Of a stretch of DNA of 64,000 nt, positions 34,406 through 44,373 are shown piece by piece. The notes beneath the pieces were generated by a model. That model did not search any database. It had not been told where the DNA came from and saw only the letters and a list, made by a program, of their open reading frames with translations. The stretch's first letter is position 1. Each line of letters opens with the position of its first letter. The translations under genes and the position numbers were made by a program. Origin of the DNA: Papaver somniferum (lineage: Eukaryota; Streptophyta; Magnoliopsida; Ranunculales; Papaveraceae); NCBI RefSeq assembly GCF_003573695.1, contig NW_020650859.1:2418001-2482000 (forward strand). The letters are read 5' to 3'.

Positions 34406-34774
34406 CTAATTAGAACCTAGTTTCTTACAAGAGTAACCATAAGAGATCATAGCCTCCTCCTGCTCCCTCCCCCTCTTAGCAGCAGCTCGTGCCTTCTTAT
34501 ATTCCTCCTCTTCTTTCTGGACCAGCTCCAGCATGCCCATCCTTTCGTCTGCCCACCTTATTGCAAGATCATTATTCTGAATCACCAACAATACATACAA
34601 ATAATAAGCACTAAAAGTCACAAGCTTGTTAACTGAATTAATTAATAATTACAGTATAAATCAAACTTCAGTTCAAGAAATGCAATTTCCAGCCTCTACA
34701 TCGTACAATATCTTAATACAAGTATATCGCAAAACCCGGTCATTTTTCATACGGGAGATTTCATACTCCAGCTC
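34406..34774 (-). pseudogene. Two 3'-terminal exons of an unidentified coiled-coil gene
   Basis: On the minus strand, exon 34774-34736 encodes ELEYEISRMKNDR between a TCTTATAG acceptor and a GTTTTG donor. The last exon 34576-34406 follows an ATTCAG acceptor and encodes NNDLAIRWADERM, GMLELVQKEEEEYKKARAAA, KRGREQEEAMISYGYS and a stop after CKKLGSN. Both introns are phase 0, so the exons join in frame. The product is highly charged and heptad-like, i.e. a coiled coil. I do not recognise the family. Upstream exons are not found; a GTTCGG-type repeat block lies where they should be, so this is probably a gene remnant or a gene continuing through a transposon. Confidence 0.45.
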
Positions 34775-34829
34775 CTATAAGATGAGGAAGCAAACCAAAA
34801 AAATACACTAATTTTGTAACCGAACATTC

Positions 34830-35540
34830 TGAAACCAAGAACACGAAGAACATTTCGGTTATCATGAATTTAATTATTCATAATAGAACTCCGAGCTCGG
34901 TCGCAAAAAATAGTTTTAACTGAACTCCTCATTGAAAACCAATATATTCTGCTACGTTGGTCCCAAAAAAATCTAAAACTAGTTAGTAACCGAACTCTAA
35001 CATAATACAAAAAAAAAAAACAATGTAACCGAACTGTGTTGTTTTCCCCATTATGTTGAGTTATGATTTAACCAAACTTTGCCTACTCTGTTCGGTTGGT
35101 TCAAAATTTTTTCTAAAACTATTTAGTAACCGAACTTTACCCATATTACAAAAAGGAAAAAAAATTCCAATGTAATCTAACTGTGCTATTTTACCTACTA
35201 TGTTGAGTTTCAATTTAACCGAACTTGCCCCACTATGTTCGGTTTGTTCGCAAAAGTCTTGACAGACCGAACTCTTCACTAATTGCATACATGTGGAGTT
35301 CGATTACACGTGGAGTTCGGTTGGGTTAAAGTTTACGAACTAACCGAACATTACTCTGTAAACCCTATAAATAAAGTTTGGTAACATGTTTGTTTACCGA
35401 ACGACTAAAAACCTCCTTTAAAGAGCGAGTTCGGTAACCTGCGTGTTTGGAAAAAGTAACCGAACTACACTTTCAGATGAGTTCGGTAACCTGTTCTTCA
35501 CCTAAGGTAACCGAACAAGCCCAAAATTTACAATTTTTTG
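34830..35540. repeat. Repeat block rich in TAACCGAAC / GTTCGGTTA motifs
   Basis: AACCGAAC and its complement GTTCGGTT recur about 18 times in 0.7 kb (for example near 34820, 34855, 35028, 35090, 35130, 35217, 35240, 35318, 35343, 35395, 35430, 35458, 35483, 35508), often as facing pairs 30-60 bp apart. It is related in style, but not in detail, to the GTTCGGC array at 44910-45612. Non-coding; probably the interior of a non-autonomous DNA transposon. Confidence 0.7.
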
Positions 35541-35646
35541 AAATTTTGAGTAATTCAACCAACATTATCTGAGTTTGAAGTATGCTTTTATCCCATTTTC
35601 TCATCATGATTCTTAATTTGATTAACTGTACTTGTTCTCCATCTTC

Positions 35647-37673
35647 AGGTTACAGGGGAAGGGTGTTTGGAGATGTGGCTCGGTGGAGACCTAACTAGGT
35701 CATTGAATCACTTTTTGCAAGTGCTATGATTCGGAGTCGCCACAAATTGGTTTTTTCCTCTGCACCTTTATGAATTTTTTGGAGACTCCTGACTTAATAT
35801 CTCCTCAATAACATCTGCACAAAAATCATGAATCCGAGGACTAGAGTCTGAACAAGAAAACATTCATCAAATGACTGATTTCCAAAATAAAATTCACCAA
35901 TTGATAGTTAATTTGAATTCTTTGGACTTAAGTTTCAATATATTATCAGGGAAAACCCCAAAGTCTTTAACATCACTCGACTTTCGTGGGTTAACATACT
36001 ATAATTTCAAGTGCTACCACCATAGGCCGTGAGAGCAACTGCCCCCACATTCCCCTTAACATACTACAATTTCCATTTAGCCTTCAAAATTACTAACTGA
36101 TTAGAAAATTCGTGTTAAACTAGCCCATGTTCACAATCCCTTGAATTCCATGAAAAATCAAACTTAAAAGATGGAGACGGAGGAAGGAATTATTCTTATC
36201 GGGAGAGAATAGTAAAGATGCCCCGTTCTGTATTTCAGGATGATTTGTCCCTTCCACAACATCTTACAAACTTTCTATCCCAATTTGTCGGTTTGTTGGA
36301 AAATAAATGTGGAAGAAAATGCTCATTAGGATATCCTTCTCATCCAGAAAATAAATGTGTTTGAAGAAAATAAATTGATTTTTGTACCACGGAGATAGAG
36401 CAGTACACTGGTAGTTGTCTTGAAAACATAGAAAAAAATCCACCAGGCAACAATGTTAACTTGCTTGCACTTTACTGCTGTCACTCGCTGCGAGTCCAAA
36501 ATTTATCATTGACAGGAAGACCGTAGCAATTGAAGCGGTTTTCATTAATAATGATTTTGGATACCATAAAACCTCGTTATTTAAGAGGGTTCGAACCCTC
36601 AGCTTCTTCACGAGTCAGATAGGATATGATTCCTCACGGGCCATTCGGGTTAAATAATGGAAAACAACAAACAAACGAAGACATTCCTCGTTATCTAAAC
36701 TAGAGAGAACTAAGACAAGCTACACAGTGTCAGCATTGTTTTTAAGATGAATACCATCCCGATACTGAGTGACGGCATAGTTTTTAAGATGAATACCATG
36801 TCGAAACTTGCTATTTCAGACAGATTTTTTCTGTACATTTTTGTCCTCTAACCGGCACGGTTCACTTGGGAATCGACCGTGTCGGCACTACTACCGGCAT
36901 GCTCGATAATAAATATTTTGTGCCGGTAGTGTACTTACAATTTCAAAATTGGGGGATATTGTGTATCGGCATGGTGAAAGTATGAATACCATGCCGATTT
37001 AGTCCCAGTCGGCATGGTATTCATACTTCTAATATGCCGGCACTGAATTTTTCAGGCATAACGATGACGGATTCAATGACAAAAACTAAATTTCAATACA
37101 TTAATACTTATATATGACAAACGAGAATGCCAACGGCGAATATAAAAATGGAGATATAAAAAAATGCAAACAGAAAAATAAATAAAATCAAACCTAAAAA
37201 ATGGAGGCTGGGAGTAGGGACTTATTCTTATCAAACCTAAAAAAATCAAACCTAAAAAGATCAAACTTCGGGATGATTTGCGCCACAAACTTTGTATCCC
37301 AATTTGTCTGTTTGTTGGAAAATAAACGTGGAAGAAAATGCTCACTAGGATATCCCTCTCTTTACGCAAGAGAATAGTATTTCCGACCCCATGAGTCTGA
37401 TGATGCATGTTTTCCTCCGTTGACTGCACCTGTAGGTCTTCAAATCAAGCATGTCCACTCGAAATCTCAGATCTTATCTCTAAAAGAAACTTTATCAAAC
37501 ACAAATATCAATCATGGAGACTTTTGTAAATGGACACTAACGTCACTATGATGTTACCTACACAGAAAAATAATTTCATGACTGATTACCCAAGTCAAGC
37601 TCTAGACTTGAGATGCTGATGTTAAATACCACTCCACACCAGTGAACATTCTGCACATTTGGTTAGTTTAGCC
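35647..37673 (+). repeat. Duplicated RLP 5' flank (copy 3) with an extra insertion
   Basis: The block 35647-36340 matches 19080-19800 (same ACAGGGGAAGGGTG start and CTACCACCATAGGCC phrase). About 36380-37070 is foreign sequence with no coding content. It includes repeated GATGAATACCAT and CGGCATGGTATTCAT words in both orientations (36745-37030), which look like arms of a small inverted-repeat element. After it, part of the flank is repeated (37195-37380, GGGAGTAGGGACTTATTC again). The last 130 bp before ATG 37674 match the promoter region of the other copies. A tRNA-like GGGTTCGAACCC at 36588-36600 was noted but has no tRNA context. Confidence 0.75.
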
Positions 37674-38306
37674 ATGAATTCATTCAATAAGACTACTCAA
37701 ATGACATCATTTCGTCTCCTTCTCATCAATCTTCATCTTTTGTTCTGTTTATTGATCAGCGTCACTGAATTTCCACTAACCTGTCATGGATGTCATGAAC
37801 AGGATAGAAGTGCTCTCCTAGAATTCAAATCCTCATTGGAAGACCCTGCAAATCGTTTGGTATCATGGCAAGATAGCTACCAACATCAGAATTGTTGTAA
37901 TTGGCTCGGAGTTGTATGTTCATATGACTCTTTTCGGGTCATCTCCGTCAGTCTTCGGAACACAGTCTATGTAAATTACCGCAGAGGATATGATGATTCA
38001 TTCCAATTTAATCCACGAAACACTTCACTAACAGGTAACTTCCCTCCTTCCCTTTTTAGAATTCCTCATCTCGAGTATATTGATCTTGCCTACAACGATT
38101 TCCAGGGAACACAAATTCCGCTCCAGCTTTCCAATCTAACAAAACTTTCTCATCTTGATCTCTCCAATTGCGACATTAGTTTATAAATTTCAACACAATT
38201 CAATAACCTTTCATCTCTACATTACCTTGATTTATCTTGGAATGTTCGCTTACAACCATCATCTGTAAAATGGGTGAGAGGGTTAGTTAATTTACATGTG
38301 TTAAAT

Positions 38307-39619
38307 TGTTGGAGAAAATGAGTTTTAATTAAAAAGATTTTATGGTCTTGGTATGGTTTGATCTAATGACCTAAGGGTCTAAGGATACTCACTCATTTTT
38401 GGGTGAATGAAGTGGAACCTTTAGTCCCACATTGTGGAAAACTAAAGAGGAGATCCACTATATAATCATACACTTATGTATGAATTGTAAAACGTGGGTG
38501 GAGTGGGGTGTAGCAGTAAGCACTCTTGATGGAACTCACCTATCTGAATGAGGAAGTGGGTCGCTTCCTATGAGAATGGAGCCAATTCTTTAGAGCATCC
38601 TGAGAAACAGGATATGTCCAGGGCCAAAATGGACAAAACGGCACGAACTTAGCAACACTTGGAGGATATCATGCGTGGATATTATTTGAACTACACCAAA
38701 CGCTAGCAGTTCAAGACATCGCGTTCACTGTTTAGCTAGTAGTTCCGGTAACTTCTCACTAAGCACGGTTCAAGACCTCATGGACACCTTTGCCTAAATG
38801 GTATTTTTCTTACTCTGATTTTTTCGTTTTCCGATATTTCATTCATGTGGGGGATTGTTGGAGAAAATGAGTTTTAATTAAAAAGATTTTATGGTCTTGG
38901 TATGGTTTGATCTAATGACCTAAGGGTCTAAGGATACTCACTCATTTTTGGGTGAATGAAGTGGAACCTTTAGTCCCACATTGTGGAAAACTAAAGAGGA
39001 GCTCCACTATATAATCATACACTTATGTATGAATTGTGGAAAAATACATATTTTGACCCATGCGATATACGCGTATACCATGCACCAAGTCCCTTTCCTA
39101 TTCGGATTTACTTTTTGGAGAATTTTTTCTTTAGGAATTTAATTCCAAAATTATTTTTTAAGAGTTTTATTTGTGGGAAATTCCTTTTACGAGTTTTACT
39201 TGTTTTTGAAGAAAACAAAAAACCTAACTTGATTTGCAAGTATCTCATCCTATAAATATGACTCGAAATTCTGTTTTAAAAAAAAAACATAAGCAGCGAC
39301 TATCTCTAGGTCTACTTTTCTTCTTCTTCTTATATTTTGTGCGGCGTTTTGCTTCCATCCCTGTTGCTGAGTTCAAGAGTGGGTAACTTGCGTTGTGCTA
39401 ATTCAAGTTATATCGGGCAGTCTTATCCTGGACACATCTTCGCACGTTGGGGTTTAGCATTACTTCAGAGTATACCCGCGAACTAATGTGTTAAGGACAG
39501 CTTGTTGAACCTGTGATTCTGCCCTCATCAATTTGTTCGTGGTAGAGTTGTTTGATACTGTTCTTTATATTATTGTTTGATACATCTGACGTTTCTTCAA
39601 TTGTTGCAAGATTCCAACA
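38307..39619 (+). mobile_element. Deleted LTR retrotransposon inside RLP copy 3, TAAAT target duplication
   Basis: The 3' LTR (38856-39619, starts TGTTGGAGAAAATGAG, ends TTCCAACA) is preceded by a polypurine tract ATGTGGGGGAT. A 5' LTR copy starts at 38307 with the same sequence but is identical only to about 38490 (GTATGAATTGT). The rest of that LTR and most of the interior are deleted, leaving 365 bp of internal sequence without coding capacity. TAAAT flanks both ends (38302-38306, 39620-39624). The internal phrases (GAAACAGGATATGTCC, AGTGGGTCGCTTCC) recall copia-type 3' internal sequence. The LTR contains a possible TATA (CCTATAAATATG, about 39250). Confidence 0.9.
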
Positions 39620-40099
39620 TAAATTTGAGGGGTATTGATCTACATACATTTTCACAGGAAATTTTGGGTGAGCATATATCTCATCTTTCCAATCTCAGAG
39701 ATCTTGATATCTCAAATTGCTATATATCTAGCACAACGTTTCCCAATTTTCACAATCTTTCTTTTCTATCTTCTCTTGATATGCATTCTAATGAAGAACT
39801 CAATTCCTGAATCCCAGTACAACTTGCGAATTTAACTTCACTTTCTAATCTCGACTTGTCTGGTTGTGATTTACAAGGTTCTGTACCTCATCTTCCTCAG
39901 CTGAAAGTGCTCGATGTTAGTGATAATCCTAGTCTTAATCCTGATCTAACTAGGATGTTTCAACATCAGTGGCCTAAGCTTCAAAAACTTGTCATATCAG
40001 AAACAAATATAAGCGGATCAATTTCAAATGCACCGATGTTGGTCAGTCTTGATGCTGCTCGTTGTTCAATTCAAGGATCTTTGCCTTCTTGGATCTACA

Positions 40100-40450
40100 A
40101 TCTAAAGCTCCTAACCAATCTCGACTTGTCTCGCAATAAATTCCAAGGTCCCATATCAAATTCAATATCCAACCTAAAATTCCTAACCAATCTCGACTTG
40201 TCTCGCAATAATTTCCAAGGTCCCATACTAAAATCAATATCCAATCTAAAATTCTTAACGAATCTCGACTTGTCTAGCAATAATTTCCAAGGATCCATAC
40301 CAAAATCAATATCCAACGTAAAATTCCTAACCGTTCTGAGATTGTCATCCAATAATTTCCAAGGATCCATACCAAAATCAATATCCAGCCTAAAGCTCCT
40401 AACCAATCTCGACTTGTCTGACAATAATTTCCAAGGATCCATACCAAAAT
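40100..40450 (+). repeat. Five near-identical 72-bp LRR units in RLP copy 3
   Basis: Successive 24-residue repeats of the type LTNLDLSRNNFQGPI with near-identical DNA (CTAACCAATCTCGACTTGTC, AATAATTTCCAAGG) follow at 72-bp spacing. The intact copy at 60415-63324 and copy 2 have two such units. The DNA identity between units is higher than between neighbouring LRRs, pointing to recent unequal exchange or slippage. Confidence 0.85.
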
Positions 40451-42050
40451 CAATCTGTGATCTTATTTCTCTTCGAGAACTTGATTTAGGAAGTAATAAT
40501 ATAACAGGAACCATACCGAGTTGCATATCGAATCTTCATAACCTTAGTATTTTTTCTGTCTATAATAACTCAAATGAGGGAAGCGTTTCATTGAAATCTC
40601 TGATTAACGATCTGAACCTAACAACCATAGATCTGAGCTCAAATAGGCTAACGGTAGATATAGATCAAAATATCAGTTTGTACTCTAAATTCAAACTAGA
40701 GTCTTTGTCTTTGAAATCTTGAAATCTAAAAGGATTCTTCCCTACTTTCATCTGTAAATTGAGTCATCTTAAGGTTTTGGACTTGTCTCATAATAACGTG
40801 ACAGGAGTTGTTCCTTCTTGTATCTCAGAACTCAAAAATTTCTATTATTTTGATGTATCAAATAATAAACTCAGTGGTTCAATTCCCTCTTCTATATGTT
40901 CAAAAAGTTCACGATCTTCTCTTCAAATAATCGACCTCTCTAACAACAGATTCTCAGGGGTTATACCAAGTACCTTCGGGTATTGTAAGAATCTTCAATC
41001 ACTAAATCTCGGGAGCAATAATCTCATAGGAAATGTTCCAAATGAGATTGAAAAATTAGAATGGTTAAGTATTCTTCAACTGCAGGACAACTATCTCGAT
41101 GGTACTCCTCTCAACTTCATCAGTAAACTACCTTCGTTGGTAGTTCTTAACTTGGCGAATAACCAATTCGAAGGAAGTATACCCACTGAACTATTTGGTG
41201 CACAATACTCTCTCTTAAGTATCATTTCTTTAAGGTCAAACAAGTTCAATGGATCAATCCCTGATGAGATTAATAATTTGAATCAACTGCAAATTTTGGA
41301 CTTATCGCACAACAATTTCTCCGGACATATTCCTAAGCAATTAGGAGTCTACTGGATGAATTTAACAGACGCATACGAACCTCTTATGAATGTGTATAAC
41401 ATTCAATTGCAGATGGTGATCAATGGTATCATGTTGGAATTTGAAAAAATATACACTTATACCTCGGGATTGGATCTATCATGCAACATGCTTGATGGTA
41501 ACATTCCAACAGAGATAGGTCGGTTAAGCGAACTTGCAAGGCTCAATTTGTCCCACAATCATTTTTCGGGTAACATACCTGCGAGTATTGGAGATATGTC
41601 TAACTTAGCTTCCCTGGACTTAAGTTTCAATAGACTATCCGGGCAAATCCCACAATCGTTAACATCGCTGGACTCTCTTGGGGTTTTTAACCTATCTTAC
41701 AATGAGTTGAGTGGTCAAATTCCAAAAGGAATTCACTTTAGCACGTTGGGTGGTGATGGCTGGGCTTTTGTTGGGAATACATTATTGTGTGGAGAACCTA
41801 CAAAGAATGTTTGTGAAGTGGAAGAAGGCGATAACAAAGACGATCAAGAAAATTATCAAGAAGATACAAATGAGAAATTGATATTGTGTAGTATTATTTC
41901 TTTAGGGTTTATATTGGGATTTTGGGGTCTATTCTTCGTGATGCTTATAGAAAAGGAAAAATGGTGGTTTCCATATTGGAAATTTATCGATTCTACCGTA
42001 GCTGTGATCATAAGATGTATTCAAAGTGATAATACTACCTGATTAATTAT

Positions 42051-42300
42051 ATAAAATTGCCAATTACGGTTATTATGGCTGCAATGATTAAGCACCATTT
42101 CTCCACTTCATGACGTAGATGACGACCGTGAGTCCCGAGATCACTACAATATGACCCACTATTAGTGCAATGATAAACGCGAGAAGAAGATTAAAAGACC
42201 CAAATATCGCAGCACCAATGCTCCCTAATAGAGCATAAAGCCATTCTGCAAAACTGAGTATCACTAGTCTCCATATAGATTTTGTGTATCCTTTGACTCC
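42051..42300 (-). pseudogene. ABCB6/ABCB20-like ABC transporter fragment
   Basis: On the minus strand the frame reads SIWRLVILSFAEWLYALLGS then IGAAIFGSFNLLLAFIIALI, matching the start of the second transmembrane domain of plant ABCB6/ABCB20 (SFWRLAxLSFAEWLYAxLGSxGAAIFGSFNPLLAYVI). A frameshift near 42150 then gives HLRHEVEKWCLIIAA and TVIGNFI, the next segment of the same proteins. The segment is cut off only about 10 bp beyond the stop codon of RLP copy 3, and on the other side similarity fades after 42300. No Walker motifs are present, so it is a non-functional fragment brought in by rearrangement. Confidence 0.72.
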
Positions 42301-42800
42301 TTGCGTTTGGGAGATATTGCATTAAGTTGACTTCCCACCATCAGCAACCAAGCCTCGTAACAGAATCATCAACAGCCAATTTATTTCTTCAGCATGACAC
42401 TCTCACTCATCAACCCAATTCTCCTAATTATGCATTCGGATGAAAATTTAAACTGAACGAGCACATTACCAGAATCTCTCAGTTTCCGAATACATGACCG
42501 TGCAATAGCTCCAGCAGAATTATCAACGAACACGTAAAAAAACCACACTCTCGTATACATCTCCAGATTCACCAACAAAACAATAAACTGAAAATCATTT
42601 TTCTACACAGAAATCTCCGACTATGAACTAATTCAACACCACTTTAGGGCTTTGGTGAGAGAAACTTAGATATAGCACTCAAACTCTGGTACTCCGTAAG
42701 AACAAAAACTTATCTTGACTAAAATTAAAACAGCTGGAAGTGGAGTCATTCGTTAACTTCTTCTTCAGGACACTCGACCTTCATTTCTTCTTCATCTAAT
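42301..42800. other. No gene seen
   Basis: Mixed-composition sequence between the ABCB fragment and the next weak open frames. It may include further diverged ABCB linker sequence (42300-42360), but no reliable residue pattern remains. Confidence 0.3.
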
Positions 42801-43775
42801 TATTTCAGACACGTTCGACAAAGAAACACAGGTCATTCGTTAATGAATGCCTGAAGACCCTAATTTCTACCATTGTTCTTTCTTCCAATGGATTGTTCTC
42901 TCTAAATTTATTGCAACCTGTACCTCTCCACAGCATATTTACCCCTTTTGAAGTTTTGCCGTAGTAGACAGTGTAACGACAGAAGCACCTATCATACAGC
43001 GAACACAAAAGTAATTTTTGATTCAATTCCCACTCTGTATATGGAATTATTATTCCGCTTCTGTGATGGTTAAAGTCATTTTCTACAATCGTCTTTCTGG
43101 TTCACAATTTCTTGTATGATAATTTCAGCAGGAACAGCTGGTTCACTACCTTCTCCATGACAAGCAGGACCACTGAGTTCTCCTAACCCCTATGGATTTC
43201 TTTTTCGTTTAAAAGAATTACTACTTCTTGCTATTTCACTAAAACCAAAATCTTGATTAACCCCCTTGTTCTCACCTTGATGATGAGTTTCTTGATCTTG
43301 AAGTTTGCTTGATGTTGTTTCAGCAGCACAATGATCAACTATTAAATATTTCCTTATCTCTTTTTGACCTAATCATTGTCTCCAGTTCTTGCTTAGCAGT
43401 ATTGCTCTCTCTTACCGATTCTTCTTCTCGTGGTGGATTTTGATGAGAACCACTACTAATTCCTTTTTCTTGATGATGATGATGATGAATTTTTTGATTT
43501 TGAAGTTTTCTGCGTGTTGCTAATTGAGTTGTTTTTTCATTACCACCATCCTCAGTATCACTACTTACTTCTATGAAATCTATTTTAGCTTTTTCCATTA
43601 TAATCAAAGGATATCCTCTTTATCAATACTTTCTTCTTCTGTAATTTCAATTGAGAGTTTTGAAACTGTAAATCTTTCAAAGCTTCTTGAATTTCCAGGA
43701 ACAAAGAAGATTTTCGTTGTTGAAGATGGGTTTCTTCAGAGAAAGATTTTCAGAAAGAGATGAAGAGAATAATGA
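42800..43775 (-). pseudogene. Degraded unidentified gene for a low-complexity, charged protein
   Basis: Minus-strand frames in different phases (43775-43610, 43607-43335, about 43320-43080, 43026-42805) have gene-like codon texture. One reads MEKAKIDFIEVSSDTEDGG, RRKLQNQKIHHHHHQEKG and SVRESNTAKQELETMIRSKR; another, SSKLQDQETHHQGENKG. The KLQxQxxHH echo suggests an internal repeat. The frames are separated by stops and shifts, and no domain is recognisable. It could be a nuclear disordered protein or a transposon accessory protein. It is listed because the stretch is otherwise unexplained. Confidence 0.3.
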
Positions 43776-43879
43776 CAATGCAGTGGGATACCTTCATCTT
43801 TTATATAGACACTCGTTGGCCGTGACCTGTTTGTATGTTTTCAGCCTGCAAGAAAGTTTCACGGAACTCACCAGCTAGA

Positions 43880-44373
43880 TAATAACCGGCACCGTGTTCT
43901 CACTCAGTTGGCACCCTTCACAAAAATAGACTCACACAATCAGATTTAAGACTAAGGACTTACGGGTCAAACAATTCAATGGTGTGTGCGTCATTTCACG
44001 TGTGTATTGTGGGAGCACATGAACAAAAGCAAGAACTCAATGGTGCAAGGTCAGAAAAATAGGGATTCCGATCATTAAAATAAGCTCTTCAAAAAACAGA
44101 GGCATAAGAAATATAACTATTTCACTTGACCATAGAGTTTGGGGATCAAGGTAGACACTGCCTACCATTAAGCTCCCAATACAAGACAAGTAACCTGCAC
44201 TTGAAGTAAATAAAAGCAAGGTAATATTATTATTCAACATCTGCAAGAATAACATCTACACCTCCAACAGCAGCAGCACTAACATCATCCACAAGTAAAC
44301 CATTGTTAACACCTCAAACAGCCCAAAATCCGCACAATATTATAGTTTTGTAAGCCAGGAAAAAGAAAAGAAT
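43880..44373. other. No gene seen
   Basis: Non-coding sequence to the left terminus of the TIR element. The minus-strand open frame 44037-44255 lacks any family signature. Confidence 0.3.

Larger units (their letters stand above)
37674..42042 (+). pseudogene. LRR receptor-like protein gene, copy 3 (three nonsense codons and an LTR-element insertion)
   Basis: ATG 37674 (MNSFNKTTQM), signal sequence, LRRNT cap with NCCNW, then LRRs. Lesions: TAA at 38184-38186 after CDISL; insertion of an LTR element at 38307-39619 flanked by TAAAT; TGA at 39808-39810 where an Arg codon CGA is expected (NS*IPVQL); TGA at 40720-40722 where TGC (Cys) is expected. Removing the insertion restores one frame throughout. 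The C-terminus (40759-42042) holds the last LRRs, island domain, acidic juxtamembrane stretch, membrane helix with GFILG and tail EKEKWWFPYWKF. Relative to the intact copy it has extra 72-bp LRR units (40100-40450) and lacks one LRR after FDVSNNKLSG. The ABCB fragment begins right behind the stop codon. Confidence 0.92.

Noticed and set aside
36588..36600. GGGTTCGAACCC as part of a tRNA gene
   Set aside because: No acceptor stem, D-arm or anticodon arm can be built around it; it is only a palindromic word.
40043..40526. Minus-strand frames with repeated DFGMDPWKLL-like motifs opposite RLP copy 3 (also 62015-62282 opposite copy 4)
   Set aside because: These are antisense shadows of the 72-bp LRR units; the repetition comes from the LRR coding strand.
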